A stretch of 5,932 nt of DNA from the NCBI GenBank assembly GCA_013694635.1, contig JACDCA010000237.1, positions 1-5,932 of the forward strand, read 5' to 3'. This DNA is from Acidobacteriota bacterium. GTDB lineage: Bacteria > Acidobacteriota > Vicinamibacteria > Vicinamibacterales > 2-12-FULL-66-21. The number at the start of each line of letters is the position of its first letter. The stretch's first letter is position 1. The translations under genes and the position numbers were made by a program. The notes under the pieces are model-generated. The model did no database searches. It had not been told where the DNA came from and saw nothing but the letters and a program-made list of their open reading frames with translations. This document shows positions 1 to 5,901 of this stretch, piece after piece.

Positions 1-50
1 AGTCCGAGGCGCGCATCCCTTTACCCGCCTGACCCGGCGCCTGCCGCTCG

Positions 51-1526
51 ATGCGCCTGTACAACACGCTCACACGCCGCGAAGAGGAGTTCGCGCCCGC
101 CCGCGACAACACTGTCCGCATGTACGCCTGCGGGCTCACAGTGTATGCACGCGGACATATCGGAAACTTCCGGACGTTCGTTGCCGTCGACCTGTTGCGC
201 CGCGCGCTGAAGTACGAAGCGAGCTTCGGGGTTCGCGAGGTCGTCAACTTCACGGATGTGGACGACCGCACCATCCTCGAATCGCAGAAGGCGGGCATGC
301 CGCTGCGCGAGTACACGGCCCAGTACGTGACGGCATTCGAGCGCGACGCCGCTGCGCTGGGACTCGAGCCGGTCGAAGAGAATCCCCGCGCCACGGATCC
401 CGAGAACATCGAGGCGATGGGGGAGACCATCAAGGCCCTGGAGCGAAACGGCCACACCTACCGCAGCGACGGCTCGATCTACTTCAGGATTTCGACGCTG
501 CCTGACTACGGCAAGCTCGCGCGTCTCGATCACGACGGCATGAAGAGCGGCGCGCGTGTCGATGCCGACAAGTACGACAAGGAAGACGCGCGCGACTTTG
601 TGTTGTGGAAGGAGACCAAGCCCGGCGAGCCGACCTGGGATCCCGGCATCGGCCCCGGCCGGCCCGGCTGGCACATCGAATGTTCCGCGATGGCGCTGCG
701 GCTTCTCGGTCCGCCGCCGATCGACATCCACGCCGGCGGCGTCGACCTGATCTTCCCGCATCACGAGAACGAGATCGCGCAGAGCGAAGGGGCCACCGGC
801 ACGCAGTTCTCCCGCTTCTGGTTTCACGTCGAGCACTTGATGATCGACGATGAGGAGAAGGGGGAGGAGAAGATGTCGAAGAGTCTCGGCAACGTCTTCA
901 ACCTCGAAGACATCGTCCAGCGCGGCTTCCGCCCCTCCGCCCTGCGATACCTGTATCTCGGCGTCCATTACCACAAGCAGTTGCGGTTCTCCTGGACGGC
1001 GATGGCGCAGGCCGAAGAAGCACTCAAACGCATCACGGACTTCCTCGCGCGCCTGGCATTTGTCGAGGCCGCCACCAGGCGGCCTGACGAGGCCGGCTGT
1101 CCTGGCCCCAGCGCAGTCGAGGGCAGCCGGCCTGTCATCGCGACTCAGCTCGACGATGCCTCGAAAGCCTTCTCCGCCCGGATCGCCGACGACTTGAACA
1201 CCGCGGCGGCACTCGGTGTCGTGTTCGACCTCGTGCGTGCCCTGAATACGTCCATCGACAACCGTGAGCTGGACAAGGCGGACGCCGACGCCGTGCGCCA
1301 GACGTTCGAGCGCTTCGACCGCGTGCTCGGCGTGCTGTCGCTGCGCCGCGCCGAGGACGAGAAGCCACCGGTACCGGTGGACGAAATCGACCGCCTGATC
1401 GAAGCGCGGAAGGCCGCCCGCCTCGCCCGAAATTTCGCCGAAGCGGACCGCATCCGAAAGGACCTCGACGCACGGGGGATCCTGCTGGAAGATACTGGTT
1501 CGACTACGCGGTGGAAACGCAAGTAA
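51..1526 (+). CDS. cysS: Cysteinyl-tRNA synthetase (class I aaRS)
   Basis: This cytoplasmic enzyme activates cysteine with ATP and charges tRNA-Cys. The 491-residue product has the family signatures in order. Near the N-terminus are YACGLTVY with Cys27 and the HIGH-type motif written HIGN (36-39). NFTDVDDRTI follows at 66-75, then GWHIECSAM with Cys211 and the FPHHENE block with His237 and Glu241. KMSKS is at 274-278. By alignment from memory to the E. coli enzyme, Cys27, Cys211, His237 and Glu241 are the four zinc ligands that discriminate cysteine. The ATG at 51 is chosen because MRLYNTLTRR is the usual N-terminus of the family; no clear Shine-Dalgarno precedes it, and an in-frame stop lies at 30-32. 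The protein is somewhat longer than the roughly 460-residue norm, because residues about 339-361, between the catalytic core and the C-terminal helical domain, are extra and are encoded by a double stem-loop. The identification is secure. Confidence 0.97.
   Translation: MRLYNTLTRREEEFAPARDNTVRMYACGLTVYARGHIGNFRTFVAVDLLRRALKYEASFGVREVVNFTDVDDRTILESQKAGMPLREYTAQYVTAFERDAAALGLEPVEENPRATDPENIEAMGETIKALERNGHTYRSDGSIYFRISTLPDYGKLARLDHDGMKSGARVDADKYDKEDARDFVLWKETKPGEPTWDPGIGPGRPGWHIECSAMALRLLGPPPIDIHAGGVDLIFPHHENEIAQSEGATGTQFSRFWFHVEHLMIDDEEKGEEKMSKSLGNVFNLEDIVQRGFRPSALRYLYLGVHYHKQLRFSWTAMAQAEEALKRITDFLARLAFVEAATRRPDEAGCPGPSAVEGSRPVIATQLDDASKAFSARIADDLNTAAALGVVFDLVRALNTSIDNRELDKADADAVRQTFERFDRVLGVLSLRRAEDEKPPVPVDEIDRLIEARKAARLARNFAEADRIRKDLDARGILLEDTGSTTRWKRK
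1066..1133. repeat. Double stem-loop (palindromic element-like) inside cysS
   Basis: Two strong inverted repeats stand side by side. The first has perfect 8-base arms (AGGCCGCC at 1066-1073, GGCGGCCT at 1078-1085) around the loop ACCA. The second has 14-base arms (1090-1103 and 1120-1133) with a single G-U pair and a 16-base loop. They encode residues about 339-361 of CysRS, a Pro/Gly/Arg/Glu-rich stretch that from memory is absent from typical CysRS at this linker. The region resembles a small palindromic repeat inserted without breaking the frame, by analogy with Rickettsia palindromic elements. The hairpins are seen directly; the mobile origin is inferred. Confidence 0.55.
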
Positions 1527-1532
1527 ACCAGA

Positions 1533-1609
1533 AGCTGTCCGCTATCAGCTGTCAGCTGTCAGCCGAGAGCTGTCAGCTGCTGAGAGCTGATGGCTGAGAA
1601 CTGAGAGCC
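1533..1609. repeat. Degenerate heptamer array with orientation switch
   Basis: Seventy-seven bases divide without a break into eleven 7-base units. The left part is built on AGCTGTC (exact at 1533, 1547, 1554 and 1568; variants CGCTATC at 1540 and AGCCGAG at 1561). After a junction unit at 1575 the right part is built on GAGAGCT (1582, with GATGGCT, GAGAACT and GAGAGCC following), which is nearly the reverse complement of the left unit. The array can therefore fold into an imperfect hairpin centred near 1578, with inner arms 1568-1577 and 1579-1588 differing at one position. It fills nearly all of the gap between cysS and the aminotransferase gene and runs up to the ATG at 1610. The short purine runs GAGAA (1596-1600) and GAGAG (1603-1607) are the only ribosome-binding-like sequence for that gene. 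Confidence 0.8.
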
Positions 1610-2938
1610 ATGAACGCACCAGATATCAAGACGTCGCTCCCCGGTCCGAAAGCGAAAGCCATCATCGAGAAGGACTCGAAGTTCGTCTCGCCGTCCTATA
1701 CCCGCGACTATCCGTTCGTGATCGCGCGCGGGGAGGGAGCGGTGGTCGAGGACGTGGACGGCAATCGGTTCATCGACTGCGCGGCCGGCATCGCGGTGAA
1801 CTCCACCGGCGTCTCGCATCCGGACGTCGTCAAGGCCATCTGTGACCAGGCGCAGAAGTTCATCCACATGTCGGGGACGGACTTTTATTACGAGCCGCAG
1901 GTTCGCCTCGCCGAGGAGCTGGCGTCCGTCGTCCCGATCGACGGCGACGTCCGTTCGTTCTTCGGTAATTCAGGGACGGAAGCGACAGAGGCCGCGGTGA
2001 AGCTCGCGCGGTATCACACGAAACGCCAGGGAATCATCGCCTTCTACGGCGCGTTTCACGGCCGATCGCTCGGGTCGCTGTCGCTCACCGCGAGCAAGGC
2101 GATTCAGCGTCGCGGCTTCGCCCCGTTCATGCCCGGCGTTTACCATGCGCCGTACCCCGACACGTATCGATTCAACGGCAGCGCGGACGCCTGCGCCGAG
2201 GCCTCGCTCAGCTTCATCCGCGATCAGATTCTCGTGCACCTCATTTCTCCCGACGAAGTTGCGGCGATCGTCGTCGAGCCGATCCAGGGAGAAGGGGGCT
2301 ACATCGTTCCGCCGAAGGCGTTTCTCCAGGGGCTGCGCGATCTGACGAAGGAGCACGGCATCGTCTTCGTCGCCGACGAGGTGCAGTCGGGCATGGGACG
2401 CACGGGGAAGATGTTTGCGATGGAGCACTTCGGCCTGACGGCCGACGTGGTGAACATCGCCAAGGGGATCGCCTCCGGGCTGCCGCTCGGCGTGACGTGC
2501 GCGCGCGCCGACATCATGGCCTGGCCGCCTGGCGCCCACGCGAGCACGTTCGGCGGTAATCCCGTCGCGTGCGCGGCGGCGAGTGCGACGATCAAGCTTC
2601 TGAAAGACAGTCTCGTCGCCAACGCGGCCGCCGTCGGCGCCCGGTTCGCGGAAGGTCTTCAGCGGCTGGAAGAGAAGCACCAGATCATCGGCAATGTCCG
2701 CGGCATGGGGCTGATGATCGGCATCGAGCTGGTGAAGAACCGCAAGACCAAGGAACGCGCCGTCGATGCGCGCAACGCGCTCGTGCAGGCGATGTTCAAG
2801 CGCGGCGTGCTGATCCTTGGGGCCGGGAAGAACGCCGTCCGCCTCGCGCCTCCGCTCATCCTGTCGAAGGACCAGGCCGACAGGGTCCTCGACCTGCTGG
2901 ATGCCGCGCTCACCGAGGTGACTGCCGCGCAGCCGTGA
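1610..2938 (+). CDS. Class III PLP-dependent aminotransferase (acetylornithine/GABA aminotransferase family)
   Basis: This 442-residue cytoplasmic enzyme should move an amino group, probably a terminal (omega) one, from an amino acid to a 2-oxo acid using pyridoxal phosphate. Visible fold-type I class III signatures are SGTEA (121-125, phosphate contact), YGAFHGR (146-152, ring stacking), VVEPIQGEGG (221-230), ADEVQSGMGRTG (255-266, with Asp256 pairing with the pyridine nitrogen), NIAKG with the Schiff-base Lys285, and TFGGNP (313-318). Arg411 in the C-terminal domain is placed like the carboxylate-binding arginine of the family. The length is typical. Candidate substrates are 4-aminobutyrate, ornithine, acetylornithine or a broader set; the N-terminus PGPKAKAIIEKD resembles the 4-aminobutyrate/archaeal-type ornithine aminotransferase subgroup more than ArgD. 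No arginine or GABA pathway genes are adjacent, so no gene symbol is given. The ATG at 1610 directly follows the heptamer array, and the stop codon overlaps the next start. Confidence 0.93.
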   Translation: MNAPDIKTSLPGPKAKAIIEKDSKFVSPSYTRDYPFVIARGEGAVVEDVDGNRFIDCAAGIAVNSTGVSHPDVVKAICDQAQKFIHMSGTDFYYEPQVRLAEELASVVPIDGDVRSFFGNSGTEATEAAVKLARYHTKRQGIIAFYGAFHGRSLGSLSLTASKAIQRRGFAPFMPGVYHAPYPDTYRFNGSADACAEASLSFIRDQILVHLISPDEVAAIVVEPIQGEGGYIVPPKAFLQGLRDLTKEHGIVFVADEVQSGMGRTGKMFAMEHFGLTADVVNIAKGIASGLPLGVTCARADIMAWPPGAHASTFGGNPVACAAASATIKLLKDSLVANAAAVGARFAEGLQRLEEKHQIIGNVRGMGLMIGIELVKNRKTKERAVDARNALVQAMFKRGVLILGAGKNAVRLAPPLILSKDQADRVLDLLDAALTEVTAAQP

Positions 2939-4569
2939 CCATCCGGCGCCACGTGGCGATGTGGATCGCGTACGCCGCGGTAACGCTCGTCATGATGGCG
3001 CCGCTGGTCAACTATGCGGCCCTCGGGTCTGCTTCCTATCCCGGGGACGCGCGTCTGATCATCTGGACGCTCGCGTGGGACAACCACGCTGTTCTCAACG
3101 CCCTGCCGCTGTTCGACGCAAACGTCTTTTATCCGGCGCAGCGCAGCCTGGCATACAACGACCATCTGTTCGGTCTGAGTCTCTTCACACTCCCGATTTA
3201 CACAGCCACCGGCAACGCCGTCCTGGCCTACAACATCGTCTGGATCCTGTCGTTCATCTTGAGCGGCGTCGCAATGCACGCGCTGCTTCGGCGGTATACG
3301 GGACGGGAGCTGGCCGCATTCGCGGGATCGCTCGTTTACACGCTTTCGTTCTACAGGATGTTGCACGCGCACGGCCATCTGCCTCTCGTCTGGACCTGGC
3401 TGCTGCCGCTCTCGCTGCTGGCACTACATCGGTGGAACGACCGGCCGTCCGGGTCGCGCGCGCTGCTCTGGGGTGCTGCGGTCACGCTGCAGGCGCTGAC
3501 CTCCTGGTATCTCGCTGTTCTCGTCGCTGTTGCGAACACTGCGCTGCTCATCGCCCTCGCGACGCAGTGGCGACAGGGATGGGGGAGGCGCGTTGCGCAT
3601 GTCGCGGCCGCCGCGGCTTTGGTGATTCTCTGTGTGTGGCCGTTCGCCCGCGAGTATTTGGGTCTTGCCCCCGTGCTGCGGTCGGAAGCGGTCTCGAGCT
3701 CGGCGGACGCCGCCAGCTATCTCGTGCCACCGGAGAACACGTGGCCTGGCCGGATGTGGCTTGCACGAATTGGCGACGGCCCGCGGTGGATCTGGGGAGA
3801 GAGCACGGTCTTTCTCGGGTGGACCGCGCTTGCCCTCGGGATGTGCGGCGTTGTCATCGGGGTCCTTCAGCGTTCTCGACTCGCGAGCTTTTATCTGCTC
3901 CTTGCACTGGCTGCATTCAGCCTCTCGCTGGGGCCGGCAGCGATTCGCGCCGAGGCAGGCTGGCGTCCGTTCGACCTGCTCGCGCAACTGCCGATGGTCA
4001 ATGCGTTCCGCGCACCCGCACGATTCGCGCTGCTCGTGCTTCTTGGTCTTTCCGTGCTGGTTGCGATCGCGGTGTCAGCGCTGCAGTCGCGATTTCCGAT
4101 CGGGAGCCGGATGGCACTCGCCGTCCTGCTGCCGCTGATGCTCAGCGAGTGGTACGTCGTCGGATTTCCCGCCGGCAAGCCTGCGCCCTTCGAGACACCG
4201 CCGATCTATCGACGTCCTGAGCTTCGCACCGCGCGCGCGATCGTGTCCCTTCCGGACTATCGCGAGACCGCCGTATGGTGGGGCGGAGCCGATTACTTCT
4301 TCTATTCGATGGCCCACTGGCGGCCCATCGTGAACGGCTTCGGCCGCGGCGAGCCTCCCGAGCACTTCCGCGTCGTCAGTCATATGCGGGCATTCCCCGG
4401 TCCTAACAATGTGCGGACGATGAGGCGGCTGGGGGTGGAGTATCTGGTGCTGCACGCGGACCGCTACGGGCCGGGGGTGGACGAGGTCCTTCGCGTCGCG
4501 CAGACGATGCCGGAGTACACGCTGGTGACGCAGATCGGGCAGGACTACCTGTTCCGCATCAACCCGTAA
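2935..4569 (+). CDS. Polytopic membrane protein, GT-C / YfhO-like putative glycosyltransferase
   Basis: The 544-residue product is an integral inner-membrane protein with about ten or eleven hydrophobic segments (roughly 9-30, 77-95, 98-117, 125-140, 149-165, 174-208 as two, 218-238, 291-311, 316-334, 362-383, 391-409). A soluble C-terminal portion from about 415 follows. The first outside loop carries PGDARLIIWTLAWDNHA with Asp38 and Asp49, as expected for GT-C enzymes that use an acidic residue there with polyprenyl-phosphate sugars. The FRAPARF motif (358-364) before a membrane segment is typical of YfhO-like and related families. Substrate and product are unknown. The GTG start at 2935 is preferred because it overlaps the upstream TGA as GTGA, implying translational coupling to the aminotransferase; ATG 2959 is the alternative (536 residues). 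The frame stays open far upstream, inside the aminotransferase gene, but that extension is arginine-rich and not protein-like. The membrane assignment is firm; glycosyl transfer is inferred. Confidence 0.8.
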   Translation: MTIRRHVAMWIAYAAVTLVMMAPLVNYAALGSASYPGDARLIIWTLAWDNHAVLNALPLFDANVFYPAQRSLAYNDHLFGLSLFTLPIYTATGNAVLAYNIVWILSFILSGVAMHALLRRYTGRELAAFAGSLVYTLSFYRMLHAHGHLPLVWTWLLPLSLLALHRWNDRPSGSRALLWGAAVTLQALTSWYLAVLVAVANTALLIALATQWRQGWGRRVAHVAAAAALVILCVWPFAREYLGLAPVLRSEAVSSSADAASYLVPPENTWPGRMWLARIGDGPRWIWGESTVFLGWTALALGMCGVVIGVLQRSRLASFYLLLALAAFSLSLGPAAIRAEAGWRPFDLLAQLPMVNAFRAPARFALLVLLGLSVLVAIAVSALQSRFPIGSRMALAVLLPLMLSEWYVVGFPAGKPAPFETPPIYRRPELRTARAIVSLPDYRETAVWWGGADYFFYSMAHWRPIVNGFGRGEPPEHFRVVSHMRAFPGPNNVRTMRRLGVEYLVLHADRYGPGVDEVLRVAQTMPEYTLVTQIGQDYLFRINP

Positions 4570-4606
4570 CCGCGACGCGGCTCGTTTCTTGTTATCGCCG
4601 GGTGCG

Positions 4607-4975
4607 ATGACTTACGCGCGCCAATTCCTCGGAGAATCCGGCGAAGAAATGGCCTGTGGCGAGCTGGGCGCGCGGGGGTACGCAATTCTTGCCAGGCGGT
4701 ACCGCACGCGGCATGGCGAAATCGACATCGTTGCGCGTGACGGCGACACGATCGTGTTCGTCGAGGTCAAGCTGAAAACGTCGGGGGAGTTCGGCAGCGC
4801 GGCGGAATCGGTGACGCCGTGGAAGCAGAAGCGCGTCGTCGCCATGGCGGTTGACTACCTGGCGCGCAACCGGCTGAGTGACCATCCCTGCCGCTTCGAC
4901 GTGGTCGCCATCGACATCCTCGAGGGAGGGGCTCCGCGGATCACTGTGATTCCTTCGGCGTTCGATGTGGCCTGA
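4607..4975 (+). CDS. yraN: YraN / UPF0102 family nuclease-fold protein
   Basis: This 122-residue cytoplasmic protein belongs to UPF0102 (YraN), a widespread family with a restriction-endonuclease / Holliday-junction-resolvase-like fold whose cellular role is not settled. The visible family blocks are LGESGEEMACGELGARGYAIL (8-28), then RTRHGEIDIVARDGDTIVFVEVK (33-55). This gives the acidic/lysine catalytic-type set Glu38, Asp40, Glu53 and Lys55. A C-terminal segment, RFDVVAID, is also typical. The usual VEVKTR is here VEVKLK. The ATG at 4607 is chosen because MTYARQFLGESGEE matches the normal N-terminus; a TTG at 4589 in the same frame would add six residues that do not look conserved. No strong ribosome-binding site is visible. 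It lies 37 bases after the membrane protein gene and probably shares its transcript. Confidence 0.93.
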   Translation: MTYARQFLGESGEEMACGELGARGYAILARRYRTRHGEIDIVARDGDTIVFVEVKLKTSGEFGSAAESVTPWKQKRVVAMAVDYLARNRLSDHPCRFDVVAIDILEGGAPRITVIPSAFDVA

Positions 4976-4993
4976 GGACGAGTTGTCGTCTTC
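4974..4993 (+). terminator. Hairpin overlapping the yraN stop codon, possible weak terminator
   Basis: GAGGACGA (4974-4981) and TCGTCTTC (4986-4993) pair over eight positions, one of them G-U, around the tetraloop GTTG. The stem begins within the yraN stop codon. No run of T follows (the next bases are C-rich), so this is not a classical intrinsic terminator. It could be a 3'-end stabilising hairpin or a weak terminator separating yraN from the independently promoted pair downstream. Confidence 0.3.
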
Positions 4994-5017
4994 CGCCCGC
5001 CCCGACGATACGAAATC

Positions 5018-5047
5018 TTGACTTGTGTGCACAGTGTGCACAACAAT
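5018..5047 (+). promoter_or_regulatory. Promoter of the toxin-antitoxin pair
   Basis: The -35 box TTGACT (5018-5023) matches the sigma-70 consensus at five of six positions. AACAAT at 5042-5047 matches the -10 consensus at four of six, with an 18-base spacer. The expected transcription start, about seven bases on, coincides with or lies next to the ATG at 5054, so the mRNA would have little or no leader. This agrees with the lack of a useful Shine-Dalgarno sequence before the ATG. The -10 box is the weaker part of the call. Confidence 0.55.
5026..5042. promoter_or_regulatory. Tandem palindromic octamers TGTGCACA, candidate operator
   Basis: Two identical copies of TGTGCACA (5026-5033 and 5035-5042), each a perfect palindrome, are separated by a single G. 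Together they form a 17-base inverted repeat that fills the spacer between the proposed -35 and -10 boxes. Tandem 8-base palindromic boxes are known for ribbon-helix-helix repressors such as MetJ. The gene just downstream encodes a protein with such a domain, so autorepression is the natural inference. The sequence symmetry is directly visible; the bound protein is inferred. Confidence 0.6.
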
Positions 5048-5053
5048 AGAGTC

Positions 5054-5431
5054 ATGAGCACCGCCTACGTCTCCGGACGAGTGCCCGCACGTTACGAGCG
5101 GTTGGTGGCCAAGCAGGCGCGCGCGGCCAGAACGTCAAAGAGCGATCTGGTCGCGCGGTACGTCATCGAAAAGAGCCTCGAAACAGAGTTCCCGGGCATC
5201 TCCTTCCGGGACTCCCTCTCAGGACGTGAAGCGTACCTGACCGGTCGTCGAATCGCCGTGTGGGAGGTCCTGGCTGTGTATCACGAGGCCAGGTCCATTG
5301 AACGCACCGCCGCCCATTTCGGCTGGCCGCGCATCCTCGTGAAGCGGGCTCTGGCTTACGCCAGGGCCTTCCCCGAGGAAATCAGCAGGTCGCGTGAAGG
5401 AGAAATCGATACAGCACCGGTTGCTGGCTGA
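5054..5431 (+). CDS. Antitoxin-like protein: ribbon-helix-helix plus DUF433 domain
   Basis: This 125-residue protein probably neutralises the PIN-like product of the overlapping next gene and represses the operon. Residues 5-43 fit a ribbon-helix-helix DNA-binding domain: a short strand YVSGRVP (5-11), helix ARYERLVAKQARAA, a turn at TSKS (27-30), and helix DLVARYVIEKSL. Residues 46-111 fit DUF433: FPGISFRDSLSGREAYL, then TGRRIAVWEVLAVY (63-76), then IERTAAHFGWPRILVKRALA and YARAFPEEIS. These correspond to the family's HPGI start, the G-T-R-I-x-V-W block and the A-L-x-Y-A ending with PEEI. DUF433 proteins are commonly encoded beside DUF5615 PIN-like proteins. A TTG at 5018 would extend the frame by 12 residues, but it sits in the -35 box, so ATG 5054 is preferred. 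The residues after about 112 overlap the toxin gene and look like a flexible tail. Confidence 0.8.
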   Translation: MSTAYVSGRVPARYERLVAKQARAARTSKSDLVARYVIEKSLETEFPGISFRDSLSGREAYLTGRRIAVWEVLAVYHEARSIERTAAHFGWPRILVKRALAYARAFPEEISRSREGEIDTAPVAG

Positions 5432-5786
5432 CGAGAGCACGTCTCATCGCTTCGTGTCAGCCTGCCGACAACTGGTCACGGAGTTTCCCCTCGTTCACCT
5501 TGCCAGATGGCAGGACGGGTCATGGCTGGGCCTGGATGATGCTGCGCTACTGATGTCGTGTGCCGACGCGGGGTTGACACTCGTCGCGTTTGACCGTGCG
5601 ACGTTACCTTGGCATGCGGGGCAGGTGCTTCGCGGCGGTGAGAATCACGGCGGCCTCGTGCTCTTCCGCCGGGCCGTTCGCACCACCGACTACGGCCATC
5701 AAGCTCGGCTCCTGACTGACTTGTGGGCTGAGGGGCACGGTTGGGACTGGCTGAACCGAATCGTTTATCTGCCCAGAGCAGTGTGA
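5394..5786 (+). CDS. PIN-like toxin (DUF5615-type)
   Basis: This roughly 120-130-residue protein is probably the toxin of the pair, a PIN-fold ribonuclease-like protein. From the GTG at 5394 (130 residues), RLLADESTSHRFV contains Asp13-Glu14 as the first acidic site, after the first strand. WLGLDDAALLMSCADAG holds Asp48/Asp49 in the position of the second, and LVAFDRATLP contains Asp67 in the place of the third (the family's VTxDxDF region). A predicted strand GLVLFRR (87-93) and a helical tail follow. It overlaps the antitoxin gene by up to 38 bases, the usual layout for coupled expression. The start is uncertain: GTG 5394 has only a weak AGG before it; TTG 5421 would give MLADES; and a perfect AAGGAG at 5397-5402 sits six bases before a non-standard ATA codon at 5409. 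RNase activity and target are not shown by sequence, and divergence from classical PIN domains is considerable. Confidence 0.72.
   Translation: MKEKSIQHRLLADESTSHRFVSACRQLVTEFPLVHLARWQDGSWLGLDDAALLMSCADAGLTLVAFDRATLPWHAGQVLRGGENHGGLVLFRRAVRTTDYGHQARLLTDLWAEGHGWDWLNRIVYLPRAV
5397..5402 (+). promoter_or_regulatory. Strong Shine-Dalgarno AAGGAG inside the antitoxin gene
   Basis: AAGGAG lies in the 3' end of the antitoxin coding sequence. It is too close to (downstream of) the GTG at 5394 to serve it, and 18 bases from TTG 5421, which is long. An ATA codon in the toxin frame lies at the ideal six-base spacing (5409-5411). This site makes the choice of toxin start ambiguous. Confidence 0.45.
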
Positions 5787-5856
5787 GTGGACGTGATTTG
5801 CTCGCAGCTTTGATGTCGTACTCACGTACGTATTGCCAGTTGGCGAGCGGTCCTGG

Positions 5857-5886
5857 TTGGGCCTTGTCGGGGACGTATGGTACGAT
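5857..5886 (+). promoter_or_regulatory. Putative promoter of tRNA-Gly
   Basis: TTGGGC (5857-5862, three of six to TTGACA) and TACGAT (5881-5886, four of six to TATAAT) are 18 bases apart. This would start transcription near 5893, about nine bases before the mature tRNA 5' end, a typical distance for a tRNA gene. TATGGT at 5876-5881 is an alternative -10, but with no good -35. Confidence 0.4.
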
Positions 5887-5901
5887 AACGACTTCAGGCA
5901 G

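Noticed and set aside
1..32. Possible 3' end of an upstream gene ending at the TGA at 30-32.
   Set aside because: Only about nine codons are visible, a second frame is also open there, and no family C-terminus is recognisable.
21..974. Long open frame on the minus strand opposite cysS (317 codons).
   Set aside because: It lies antisense to a confidently identified gene, shows no domain and is expected from the third-position GC bias.
2569..2934. N-terminal extension of the membrane protein frame into the aminotransferase gene.
   Set aside because: The translation is arginine- and glycine-rich shadow sequence of the aminotransferase; the GTG at 2935 gives a natural membrane-protein N-terminus.
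2961..4220. Long open frame on the + strand within the membrane protein gene (419 codons).
   Set aside because: It is a +1-type shadow with Arg/Ala-rich composition and no hydrophobic pattern or motif; the membrane protein frame is clearly the coding one.
5783..5825. GTGAGT and ACTCAC as a terminator stem after the toxin gene.
   Set aside because: The arms are only six bases, the loop is over 30 bases and no T-run follows.
5824..5831. ACGTACGT palindrome between the toxin gene and tRNA-Gly as an operator.
   Set aside because: It is a short isolated palindrome without a matching second copy or clear relation to a promoter.
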